Assembly (NCBI GenBank): GCA_026120035.1
Contig: JALRME010000018.1
Span: 682,001 to 746,000 of the forward strand
DNA: 64,000 bases
Direction: 5' to 3'
Origin: Coleophoma eucalyptorum
Taxonomy: Eukaryota; Ascomycota; Leotiomycetes; Helotiales; Dermateaceae
How positions within the stretch are numbered: position 1 is the stretch's first letter; every line of letters begins with the position of its first letter. Shown here in pieces: positions 50,569-61,674 of the stretch. Below the pieces are notes generated by a model. It searched no databases, was not told where the DNA came from, and was given only the letters and a program-made list of their open reading frames with translations. The translations under genes and the position numbers were made by a program.

Positions 50569-52868
50569 GTCTGTATTAGGTAGAGAATTTTAAATCACTC
50601 ATAAGCGACGGCGTCTTGAATTTTGATAGATGATACATGCGGCATTTTGGATCTAACATGATATGGCATAGCGATGCATAGCGGTGGCACAATCTTTTCA
50701 GCGTTTTTTTGCCTTTCTTCTCCTTGTCTGTCCTTACAAATATTTGGGTTGGGTTTCTCGCTCTTTCTGATCAAATAATTTGGAGCATTTGTTTTATTTT
50801 TAGAGTTTATTTGCATTCGTTTAGCAGATTTAAGGGACTTAACCTTCATAACCTTCTTTGCGATAGAAATATAGATATTTCGCTATATGATGTCTTCACC
50901 CTATACCTTGATATTGATCCGTCTAGAATTCCAAGTCATGCCTTGCTAAATCGCAATGACAAAACTACGTCGATCACTAACAGAGCTCAGAATTATGGTG
51001 GCAAAATTCCATTCATCTAAAGACCGGAGTCTGCCTACCCACTGAAGAAACCTATCAAGATTCTCACTCAGCCCTACGCAATGTCATCCCAGCCCATGTC
51101 AGCAGCACCTAACAGAGGCAGCCGCATTTGCCATGCACGAATCGAATTCTCCGACTACATGGTCTCCGATGGCGTATTGTTCCAACCTCGCCTCCCACCA
51201 TCCAAAGTCTTGGAACATATGTAAGACATGGGGACGATCCTTTTCTTGTTGTTTAAGGCGTATGCGGTCAGACACGGGTAGGACTCACCACCTCGCCGGG
51301 TTTCCAAGGATGAATGACCCCCACGGGCGTCCGAAGTCCTGGGAATTTCTTACCCGTCATCGCCTCATGAACTCGCAATCCTCGCCATTTTCTGCACATG
51401 AGGATGTTCGGTGGTCCTGCTTGGGATCGTTTCCCAGCGCTCATTGGATGTGCTTCAAGTCATCGCCTGAAATTAAGCGAGGTCTTCTTCGAGGATTTCT
51501 GCGTTTGATTGGAATCTGGGACTTGCTCTTTCCCAGGGTAAAGAGTCGAAACTCTTAAGGGTTGGAACACGGTCGGCAGTGTAGCTGAGCTCGATTCCGG
51601 GTCGAAGGCAGCCGCTTACCAAGGATAATTCTATTTTGATGAATCGTGAGTTTCTACAGTGGATTGGACTGCTCATTATAGATATGAAGACTGAGGGGCA
51701 AGGCTATATTTGTCAATAGTTGAATCAACCGTATGATTGCTCCAAATTTAAGAGCGTCGGCTTAACAGACTGCCCGCCTGATATATCTATGTCGCAGGAT
51801 CCAGAATGGCTCTGCCTCTTGCTTGATCGTAAAAGGTGACGGCCTGGGCGTCATCGTAAGCTGCAGATATACTGGATTGTAGCGGAATCAAGTACGGACA
51901 AAGCGGCGAAAGGATTCATCTTGCATGTCGACACTTGAACTATATATCGAAAGCTATTCGTCGATGTGAAACCCTTGATGATAACAGATGTTCTTTACCG
52001 AGTTGACGAAAAGTTTAGGTGTTGATTTAATAATAGAGAAACTAGCATCACTCACTTTCTCGGATAGTCTGGAACAGCGTCCAGGTTTGACAGATAATTG
52101 ATTAACAGCTCTATTAACTCATATGGACTTAAGATCTTGCGGTATATGTATATTGAAAAGAAGCACGTTACCAATACATTCGACTTTGATGTCCTAATAG
52201 CCACTCTAACCACATTCAGCATAATCAGATAGGTACGTGTTGTAAGACGAGTAAATGCGTATTTCAAATTCAAAAATGTTCAGAATTTATAACACTTTGA
52301 AAGAATATGTTTTTGGCCTTTGAATTTGACCTCCCGCTCTATCATATTCCTCTTAAGCATCATCTTTCATCATCATACTTCATTTCCCCGCCTTTGGATT
52401 TCCTGTCTTTAGCGCTTCCCTCCTGCTGGCTCTCCTCTACCATGATAAGATCTCGATAATTGGAGTGAGCTCCGTGATATGGAAACGAAGTCAATACTAT
52501 CCCATCGACAGCTTTGCGGGCCCATATATTGGAGGAGTCTGAAAGTTATCGTCGGGAAAATAAAGATCGGATGTGGAGAGCGGAGGATTTCCCCTGAGCT
52601 CCTGGTGCGCACGGATGTAGATTAACGTCATGCCGGAAGAGCTCATACATTTCCCCGGGACGAACCCAGAAGACAAGAACTTTGTCTACACACAGCTCTT
52701 AACTGCACCCGGCCGTGACCACAGTACGTGTCCCCAGTTACATTTCTTCATTTATACACTTTGCTTATTCTTGAGCAGCCTACTATTCTTTCTCAGATGG
52801 TGACTGCTGCTCAAGACTGCTCGAGTCTCTTTCAATAGCAGACAGTCTAAGTACTGAGTAGCGTCAAC
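50569..52868. other. Intergenic, gene fragment only
   Basis: AT-rich in places. Apart from the possible relic at 51017-51224 I see no gene. The last 250 bp should contain the promoter and leader of the GH3 gene. Confidence 0.5.
51017..51224 (+). pseudogene. Possible decayed gene fragment
   Basis: Two overlapping frames carry protein-like sequence. The first (51017-51112) reads TGVCLPTEETYQDSHSALRN. The second, from an ATG at 51081 to the stop at 51224, reads ICHARIEFSDYMVSDGVLFQ and then PRLPPSKVLEHM. The switch of frame suggests an old indel. No family was recognised, and sequence beyond 51224 is broken by stops in all frames. Confidence 0.3.
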
Positions 52869-55826
52869 ATGGTAGACAGTAAGGTGGAAGCAGGCCGAAG
52901 TCGCGAAGGTCTCCTTCGATACAATGACCGCGACGGTATCCACATGCGCAAATCACACGACGGTTCAGATAGACCATCCACCGATTCTGACATCGACGCT
53001 ACCGAATTCCTCGACACAGATCCTCTCAATGACCGCAATGGAGCACCAGCAGCAGCGTACGATAAACCTCGAAAATTAGCCTTCCTCCGCCGCAATCTCT
53101 CAATCCGCTCGAAATGCATTATTGTGCTCCTCTCCGTTATCGTAGTCTTTTGGTCTATAATTGCGGGCGGGGGGCTCTGGCTTTACAAACACTCACCTTC
53201 AGATGGTCAATCCCCACCATGGTATCCATCACCACAAGGAGGCACAATTGCATCATGGGCCGAAAGCTACAGGAAGGCTCAAGCGTTGATAAAGCAGATG
53301 ACTCTACCCGAAAAGGTAAGTCTATACATGCCGGCTCCCATTCGTTTTCATAGGCTTTGCTAGGTCTGGTACTAAACCATCTTTTAGGTGAATATTACAA
53401 CGGGAACTGGTTGGCAGATGGGCCTCGCTGTAGGACAAACAGCACCTGCGGCCAAAGTCGGGTTTCCTGGTCTTGCTTTACAAGATGGCCCTCTTGGCCT
53501 GCGTTTCGCAGATAATGCCACTGCTTTTCCGGCTGGAATCACCGTCGGGGCAACCTGGAACAAAGATCTAATGTACCGGAGAGGCAAGGCACACGGCCAA
53601 GAAGCAAGACTCAAGGGTATCAATGTCCTCTTAGGTCCATGTGTTGGACCTCTAGGGCGTATGCCAGCCGGTGGGAGAAACTGGGAGGGCTTCGGAAGTG
53701 ACCCATACTTACAAGGAATCGCCGCGGCCGAGACTATCAAAGGTATCCAAGAAGAAGGGGTCATGGCTACGATCAAGCATTTTATCGGCAATGAGCAAGA
53801 GCATTTCAGGCAGAGTTTTGAATGGGGATTTCCAAACGCTATGTCTTCCAACATTGACGACCGAACCCTGCATGAACTATATGGTTGGCCATTCGCAGAT
53901 GCTGTGAGAGCAGGAGTTGCCAGTGTCATGTGCAGCTACCAAATGGTTAATAACTCATACTCTTGTGGAAACTCGAAACTCTTGAACGGTATTCTTAAAG
54001 ATGAACTTGGGTTCCAAGGCTTTGTTCAGTCAGATTGGCTTGCACAGAGATCAGGAGTTGCAAGTGCTCTTGCTGGACTAGATATGAGCATGCCTGGAGA
54101 TGGTCTTCGATGGGCAGCTGGCAACTCTCTCTGGGGCGGAGAATTGACCAAGGCGGTTCTGAATGGATCGCTGCCAATTGGAAGACTCAATGATATGGTA
54201 AGCCGTATCGTCGCATCCTACTACCAGCTTGGTCAAGACGACAAGTCTAAGTTCGATGGCAAAGGTCCAAACTTCTCGTCCTGGACTAATGACGAAATGG
54301 GACTCATAAATCCTGGCAGCCCAGATGACAAAGAGAAGACAGTTGTCAACAAGTTCATCAACGTTCAAGGCACTGGGGATAATGCCCACTCAATCATTGC
54401 AAAGCAGATTGCTATCGAAGGTACAGTTCTCCTCAAAAACGAGGGCAACATTCTCCCATTGAGTAAAGATGGCTGGCCTGCTGGTGATAAACATGAGCTA
54501 GTTTACCGCGTAGGTATATTTGGTGAAGATGCTGGAGAAGGTAAAGGTCCAAATGCTTGTGCGGACCGAGGTTGCAATCAAGGTACTCTTGGTTCAGGAT
54601 GGGGGTCTGGAGCTGTTGAGTTCCCATACTTGGTATCGCCAGTCTCAGCTCTCAAGAAGGCATTCAACAAAGAAAAAGTCTATGTAACTGACTTTCCTAC
54701 CAATACTCCGCCCATGAAAATGGCCCCAGCGATTCTGAACGACCAAGACGTCTGCATTGTTTTTGTCAATTCTGATGGTGGTGAGGGTTATATCAGCTCG
54801 GATGGGGTTCGTGGAGACCGCAATGATCTCTATCTTCAAAAAGGCGGAGATGTCCTTGTCCAGCAAGTATCGGAAAGATGCGGCAACGGCAATGGTAGCA
54901 CTATAGTTGTCATCCATGCTGTAGGGCCAGTCATTCTTGAGAAGTGGCTTCACGCTCCCGGAGTCAAGGCAGTTATAATGGCCAACTTACCAGGACAAGA
55001 GTCTGGGAATGCCATTACCGACATATTGCTCGGAAACGCAAATCCAAGTGGGAAATTGCCTTACACCATCGGCAAATCTCTCGAGGACTACGGTCCTGGA
55101 GGTCAAGTATTATACATGCCAAATGGCCCAATCCCGCAACAAAACTTCTCAGAGGGACTATATATCGACTATCGCCATTTTGACCAAAATCGCATTGAGC
55201 CTAGTTTTGAATTCGGTTTTGGGCTATCCTACACAACTTTCCAATACGATAACCTTACCACTACTCTGCTCATAAAGAAATCGCCATTACCATCGCCGCG
55301 TCCCAAAGGCCTCAGACCTCCAATGTATGGTGACGTGATTCCAGATCCTTCAACAGCACTTTGGCCAAACGGTTTCCGCAAGCTTTCGAAGTTTGTCTAT
55401 CCTTACATAGATAGAGTGGAGGATATCAAGACTGGTAAATATCCCTATCCTGAGGGTTACGATGTCCAACAACCACCTTCTCCAGCTGGAGGTGGTGAAG
55501 GTGGCAATCCAGATCTGTGGACCGTCTACGCACGGATTACAGTTGATATCAAGAATTCCGGTTCAGTACTTGGGAAGGAGGTCGCTCAGCTCTACCTCTC
55601 TCTTCCCCATGGTCTGAGTGGAGTCAAACAGCCAGTCAAAGTTCTTAGAGGCTTTGAGAAGATCGAACTTGGGCCTGGCAAATCAGCTAGATTGACTTTC
55701 AACTTAACGAGAAGAGACATGAGTTATTGGGATGTTGCCAAGCAGAACTGGGTCATGCCTACTGGAGAGTTCAGGGTCAGGGTTGGTTCCAGTTCAAGGG
55801 ATATCAGGGTCGAAGGTTTCTTCTAG
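52869..55826 (+). CDS. Membrane-anchored GH3 beta-glucosidase
   Basis: Two exons, 52869-53315 and 53388-55826, giving 961 residues. The first 80 residues are charged and disordered. One membrane helix (about 83-105, CIIVLLSVIVVFWSIIAGGG) follows, so it is a type II protein with an external catalytic part. The GH3 N-domain shows FPGLALQDGPLGLRF, then ATIKHFIGNEQEH and VMCSYQMVNNS. The catalytic nucleophile is Asp365 in VQSDW. The GH3 C-domain includes VLLKNEGNILPL and GFGLSYTTFQY, and a fibronectin III-like domain closes the protein (SGVKQPVKVLRGFEKIEL). It should hydrolyse terminal beta-glucosyl residues from oligosaccharides at the cell surface. Confidence 0.95.
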
Positions 55827-56693
55827 AAGAATCATAGCCACGGCTTCAGGAGTATAGGTTATTTGGTTATTTGGCGTTCGTGGCTCGAGAACGGTGAGGG
55901 TTTGGGATTTGGGACTGGTGTGACATCAATATACTATGAATGCAGATACACTTTTACTCCATCCAATTCATATACCAACTCTAGTATGAGATACTGCATG
56001 AAAGCTGAAATGAAAACTTAAAGATAACCTCCCTTATTTTGAACTCTGAGAGTAATTCCTTATCTGTACAATCGTAGCTAGAAATATTTTTCTTCTTCAA
56101 TTAGCTAGCTGACAAACATAATATTATGAAGAAAAACCTTTGATTCTTGTTAGATTTTACATCCTATTACTTTATTGTCTGACATAGTATTGAGTGTACA
56201 AGAAGTTTTACATCAAGTATGCAACATAAGCTACCAGGTCTCTAACCCAGGAAGACACAATTAAGTCTCTTACTCCACTACCGATAATTTTGTAGAGTGA
56301 AACACGTCTAGTAATCCCAAGAATTACAAGACAAACAGCATTTGGATATGTCTCTTTTTCTAATCTTAGCCGACCAAGAATATGAAAGAAATACGGTGAT
56401 ACACATCTTGAACTAAAAGCCAGACAACCTGGGCAAGCACGAAATTGACAACCGCCCCCCCCACTCTTCTTCTCTCACTGATGCCACGAACTCCAACAAC
56501 CCACATTATCTATCTGATCCAAACTAAAAAATATCCGGGTCCGACATAAAGTTTTACGCAATAGGAAAAAAAGCTATAGCTATAAGCTCATATATGCAAT
56601 AAACAACTGCAAGACTCAAAATGCGGGTTTGATTGGACCCCGGGATTGCAGACCGTATATGCAGAATACGGTTTTATTAATGCGCCGATGGGA

Positions 56694-56707
56694 GGGGGGG
56701 GGGGGGG
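56694..56707. repeat. 14-nt G homopolymer
   Basis: Fourteen consecutive G residues in non-coding sequence. Length is prone to sequencing error. Confidence 0.8.
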
Positions 56708-57070
56708 ATCCGGCGGGTGGTATGGTAGGTGGGTGGGATATTGGTGCAGTAGATGGTTGCCTTGAGCATCCAGAGGCCTTCTAGAGTTGGATATCGCATT
56801 CATTGGGTGGAGATGGAGGGAGAGAGGGGGCGTCTGTGAGGTGAGATGGCAGGTAGGATTTTGTCGCTATGAATAGAATAGAAGGGTCGGTTGGGTGGGA
56901 GAGAGATCTTGGCGATGGTTGTAGAACGGTGAAACACTTGGGAGTCATGAGATGCGAGGAATGACGGGATATACAAAAGCCAAGAGATGGTGAATGAGGA
57001 GGGGTGGGCAGGTTGGTAAGGCAGCAGGAAAAGGGTAATGTAAGAGCTCTTGGCATGCATTTCCTCATGA

Positions 57071-57090
57071 TGCTGCTGCTGCTGCTGCTG
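57071..57090. repeat. (TGC)n microsatellite
   Basis: Six complete TGC units plus TG. An open frame across it gives poly-Leu, which is not a convincing gene. Confidence 0.9.
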
Positions 57091-59584
57091 GTGGAAGCTC
57101 TTGTTGATCCAAGAAGCGACGGTTTGGATGGATGCGATGATTGGAGTCTTTCCTGGTGGTGGTCATGGTTGGTGACATTCATCTGGGGAGCAGTGCCACG
57201 ACAGATAGACGAGGGGGGCAGATATTGGGCTGAATAAAGTCGTTGAATAAAGTCGCATATGGGCTTGCATAAGTGGCAAAGAATGAGCTTGTTTTCTGCA
57301 CACCAATGTCATTTATGCTTCTTGCATAAAAATAGAAACAAGCCCATGGACGGTTGTGACTCGCTGCTGAGGTTTTGCGCAAGGCAAGGTAGCATAGCAC
57401 GCATAGGAAGGGTTACAGGGAGAAAGGGTTAATGTGTGGACAACATGATGGCCAATATGCGGTGAGTTATTGCTGATATTTCGTACCTTTTTTTTTTTTT
57501 CATCTGATGGTTAATGATGGTTAATGATCCTGCTTACTGCGAGATGGCCTGGCCCTGCATGGAAAGGAGCTTATTCGCCCACTTCCCAGACTCGTCGGCC
57601 AGCGTTGCTGACAACACGTGAGCAAATACCTAGGTAAGAACGTCTAGGTAAGGAGAAGTAGAGAGGTTCAGCGGACTAAGGGGCCTGAAAAACTCGGAGC
57701 TGCTCTACTTCACACTTGTAGCTGCAAAGAACGGCGCAGTGGCTGTGGAACAAATTTCCATCGTACGAGGTTGAGTTGCTGACTGGAACTCAAACTTACC
57801 TCCAGTCGGTAACATAGCATATGCCTCAGTCCAAGGCCCCGGAAGCATTTGCTGAAGCGTTTACCTGTAACCTTGTGTAAAGTACCGGCCACCTCATTTT
57901 CAAGGAGACCGTCTGACTGTACTTCCTGTCTTGAAGTGGAGCGTATCGCCTTGATGAACCTTGATGAGCCTTGACCAGGCCTGACTGATATGTTACCAAG
58001 TCTGACAGCATGGATAGATCGTATAGTATGTAGGCCTCAAGCCCGTACAACTTTTCAGCGGCTGTATTGGGAAGAGACGGCCCACTTGTGAACTGGAAGC
58101 ACAAATCGTTGCGATCAACAAGAGAAATTGCCCGCAAAAGATGTGCGACAATGTCTAGACAAATACTTTCTCCTCCGCTTCTTCTCTTATTCCTCGCTAC
58201 GACAGACGACCATGGTTATACTTTGTACCACTGAAGATCTCGATGGGCCCCCTGTTATCGCAAAGGGATTAGATGGGGTAAAGAGGACTCGCACGGTGAT
58301 AATCTCGGGAAAAATATGCCCATGCCCATGCCGTGGCCAGAAAAGCTGGCAACAAAATATAATTATCATTTTTCGTGGTCAACACCACATCGGGACTGGC
58401 GTGCCCGCTCATCTCCAGATCGTGGACTGTGGCATTGGAGATGACGCTGGACCGACATTCTATCTGCCCTGGTCTATCCTTATCCGTTATCCCTGTCCTG
58501 CAAGAAGTTTAGTGCTCCTCCCGATTTTAGCCTCCCAATTGAGTTGGGGCTAGCCGACGGGTTATCAGGGGTAAATCTGCAGCAAGTGACATGGGCAACT
58601 GTTTAGTTGATTTTTATTTTCTTTGCATTACTTTTCCATGCCTTGCCTTGTTTTTGCCGTGGACTGGGCTGGGCTGCAGTTGGAGCTTGGACAGGAGACA
58701 GGAGACCCCGTATTGTATCCATGCTCTTCTCCTCTTGAATCTTGGCTATCTTGTCATGCCATGCCAGTTTTCAAGGGTGCTGATCCAGCGGACGGCGGGT
58801 AGCAAGACGACGTGTAGTCAACAAGGGAATTACTCCGATACCTCCAGCCTGCTGGAGGTCGTCCCGTCTGCACGTTGAAGACTAATGAACGTGCTATTTG
58901 CAGTCTGGTATCATGGTTCGCTGATACGAGGTTGAGACCGGTCACTCAAACCAGGCAAAATCACCATCAATTGTTGCTGGTATGATGTTCTACAGCTGAT
59001 CGCTTCTCGGTTCAGAAATGCAGCAAACTTCAGGCCAAGACGAACCGGAGAACGGTACTCCATCCATGAAGGCCGGATGAGATCTACAATGCAAGCTTTG
59101 ATGGTCTTTGAAAGCAGTTGTAATGCAAATAGGGGGGTCAATTAGGCCTTGCCTCCGCTAAAAGCACCGTGAAATGAGTTTTTTTTATGACGGCGCAGGC
59201 TAATCGCGTCACTAATATTGCAGCATGTCCACCATGGCTGTTCCTCGCAACACCTACTTGGACTCAATAGCATGAACTGACTAACTGAACCGGCTGGGCT
59301 GGGCTCTAGTTGACGGAGCTGGCATTTCGTTATCTTGTACCGTAGTAGTCTTTTGGCTTTTTGGCTTTTGCCTTTTGCGTCTCCTGTGTTGCCCCCTGCC
59401 GCATTGGGACTTTGCTTCTGGCGCAGAACAGACCAGACAGGCGGAGGGGGATCATCCTAACGCGAGCCTCCGAAAAAGCTGGTGTCAGCCGCCAGTACCG
59501 GTCCAGTACATGCACCTGAGGCACCTCTCACCTGTACGAAAACATCACATCGCGCCGCCAGACAATAAATCTTGCGCATATACG

Positions 59585-59614
59585 CACCAGCATACACCAG
59601 CACACACCAGCAAG
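59585..59614. repeat. Three 10-bp units (CACCAGCANN)
   Basis: Three adjacent units CACCAGCA followed by TA, CA and AG. A simple tandem repeat upstream of the GH16 gene. Confidence 0.8.
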
Positions 59615-60165
59615 CCTCTTTCGTCTTGGTTTGGCTGTGTTATATTTCCACATAAAGGCGCGCGCTCAAGGCCACACCCATCCCCGTCAGCTATCCTGCC
59701 TATCCTACCCATACCTCGACGCCTACCCACGGACAGCCTCAAACCCCCCCTCCCCACTTCGACTCCGACTACTGATTTTCTGCTGCGTGTCTGCCATCCA
59801 GACCAATTCGGACCACTCTTCACTCTTCTGCAGCCCAGCTGAGATCCTCGGCCCGTGTCGAAGAAAGTCGAGGTCGAAAAGTCGAAAGTCGCCTCCTCCC
59901 AAGAGAACCTAGTCGCAAAGCTCCCGGAACGGGCTATCGCCTATCTTTCTGGTCCCAACTCGATATATCCTGGTCACTTACTACCTTATTGCTGACCTGC
60001 CTTCTTCTACCACGCATCGCCAACTCTTTCTTCTACACAACCATTCAATTGCTGACAATCACCCCGACTCTCGTTCTTCACTCTTGCGTGTCTGTTACTG
60101 GAACACAGTCTATTTAAATTTTAATATCTCCGCCTGCTACCTTCACTTCCTCAAGGTACGCGAAA

Positions 60166-61674
60166 ATGGACGGTGCCCACTTCAGACCCAGCGCCATGTC
60201 GCAACAAACTTCAGCAGCCGGAACGCCTATGCGGCCTGGAACACCAGAGAGCAGAACGAATCCATTCGGTGACGATATCTCTCCAGCACCCCGAGCAAAC
60301 CCTTTTGCGTCGCCGTTTACCTCCAGACCCGCCTCTTCATTCGGCTCCTCCTCTGCCATTCGTGAAATGCCGCCTCAAAGATACTTCCACTCCCGACGAG
60401 TACGCAAGGGCGAGATCGATCAGCCATGGAAGAACAAAGTGGATCCCAAGGAGAAATGGGTCACAATCATTCCCCTAATTGGTCTTGCCTTGGGAGCTGC
60501 CATTGCGGGATTCTTGGTCTACGATGGTCTATCCACCGTCGTTCACCACAAATACTGCCCGGTATTGAGTGACGATTTCTCTGGTGGATTCAATACCGAT
60601 GTTTGGACCAAGGAAGCTGAGGTCGGAGGCTATGGGTATATGCTGAAAATGTCAATATATGGAATTTAACTAACGTGAATATTTAGTAACGGTCAATTCG
60701 AGCAAACCACCATAACTGAGGAGAATGTGTACATTGAGAATGGAAAGCTTATCATCAAGCCAACTCTGCAGGATGCTACCCTCCTGGAGACCAACAATGT
60801 CATCAACTTGACTGCGGACGGAACCTGCTCGTCTACTGTCCTCAGCGACTGTGTGTCTGTCACCAATATCACTGCTGGCACTTATATCCAACCTGTCAAA
60901 TCGGGACGTATTAACTCCAAGAAGGGTGCTACCATCAAGTATGGTCGTGTTCAAGTCACTGCTAAGATCCCAGCTGGTGATTGGCTGTGGCCTGCCATCT
61001 GTAAGTTTGTCTGGTGCTTATCTGGAAAACAACTCTAACTGGGCGTAGGGATGTTGCCAGTCGATAATACCTATGGGCCATGGCCAGAATCTGGAGAGAT
61101 TGATATCATGGAGTCCCGTGGAAATAACCACACGTATTCGCAAGGAGGAAACAACATCATCTCATCTGCACTTCACTGGGGTCCGGACTCTGCTAACGAT
61201 GGTTGGTGGCGCACCAATGTCAAGCGATCCGCTCTACACACAACCTATGCCAAAACCGAGCACGTTTTCGGACTGGAATGGTCTCAAAAGTACCTCTTTA
61301 CCTGGGTCGATAACAGTCTCTTGCAAGTCAGCTATGTGACTTTCAACGAACCTATGTGGAAGCGTGGAGATTTCCAGAACTACGACTCCAACGGCACCAA
61401 ATTGGTTGACCCCTGGACCTCCTCTGGCCACGATCAGGCACCGTTTGATCAGGAGTTTTACCTAATCATGAATGTCGCTGTTGGTGGTACCAATGGATGG
61501 TTCCAGGATGGTGCTAGTGGTAAGCCTTGGATAGACACTTCGGATCAAGCTAAGAAGCAGTTCTGGGATGCCCGTGACCAGTGGTATCCTACTTGGACTG
61601 CTACTGGTGCTGGGCAGATGGAGGTTAGCAAGGTTGAGATGTGGCAACAATGTGATGGAAATGAGGACAACTAG
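60166..61674 (+). CDS. Membrane-anchored GH16 beta-glucanase/transglycosylase-like protein
   Basis: Three exons: 60166-60635, 60687-61000 and 61049-61674, giving 469 residues. A Pro/Ser-rich cytosolic N-terminus precedes one membrane helix at about residues 98-119 (WVTIIPLIGLALGAAIAGFL). The lamina-like GH16 fold begins VLSDDFSGGFNTDVWTKEAE. The catalytic motif ExDxxE reads ESGEIDIMES, with Glu278 as the nucleophile and Glu283 as the acid/base. WMLP, GLEWSQKYLFTWVD and NVAVGGTNGWF complete the fold. Relatives act on beta-1,3-glucan or related wall glucans. It should be a type II membrane protein with its active site outside or in the secretory lumen. The start is the ATG at 60166, which retains the anchor. 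Confidence 0.94.

Larger units (their letters stand above)
55827..60165. other. Gene-free interval between GH3 and GH16 genes
   Basis: 4.3 kb without a convincing gene. It contains a 14-nt G run, a TGC repeat, T runs (57488-57500) and a 10-bp repeat. The last part (59800-60165) is pyrimidine-rich and likely promoter and leader for the GH16 gene. Confidence 0.5.

Noticed and set aside
53384..53929. 181-codon frame antisense to the GH3 gene
   Set aside because: It mirrors the conserved GH3 coding sequence and is a shadow frame.
57004..57237. 77-codon plus-strand frame with a poly-Leu stretch
   Set aside because: The Leu run comes from the TGC microsatellite and the rest has no protein-like features.
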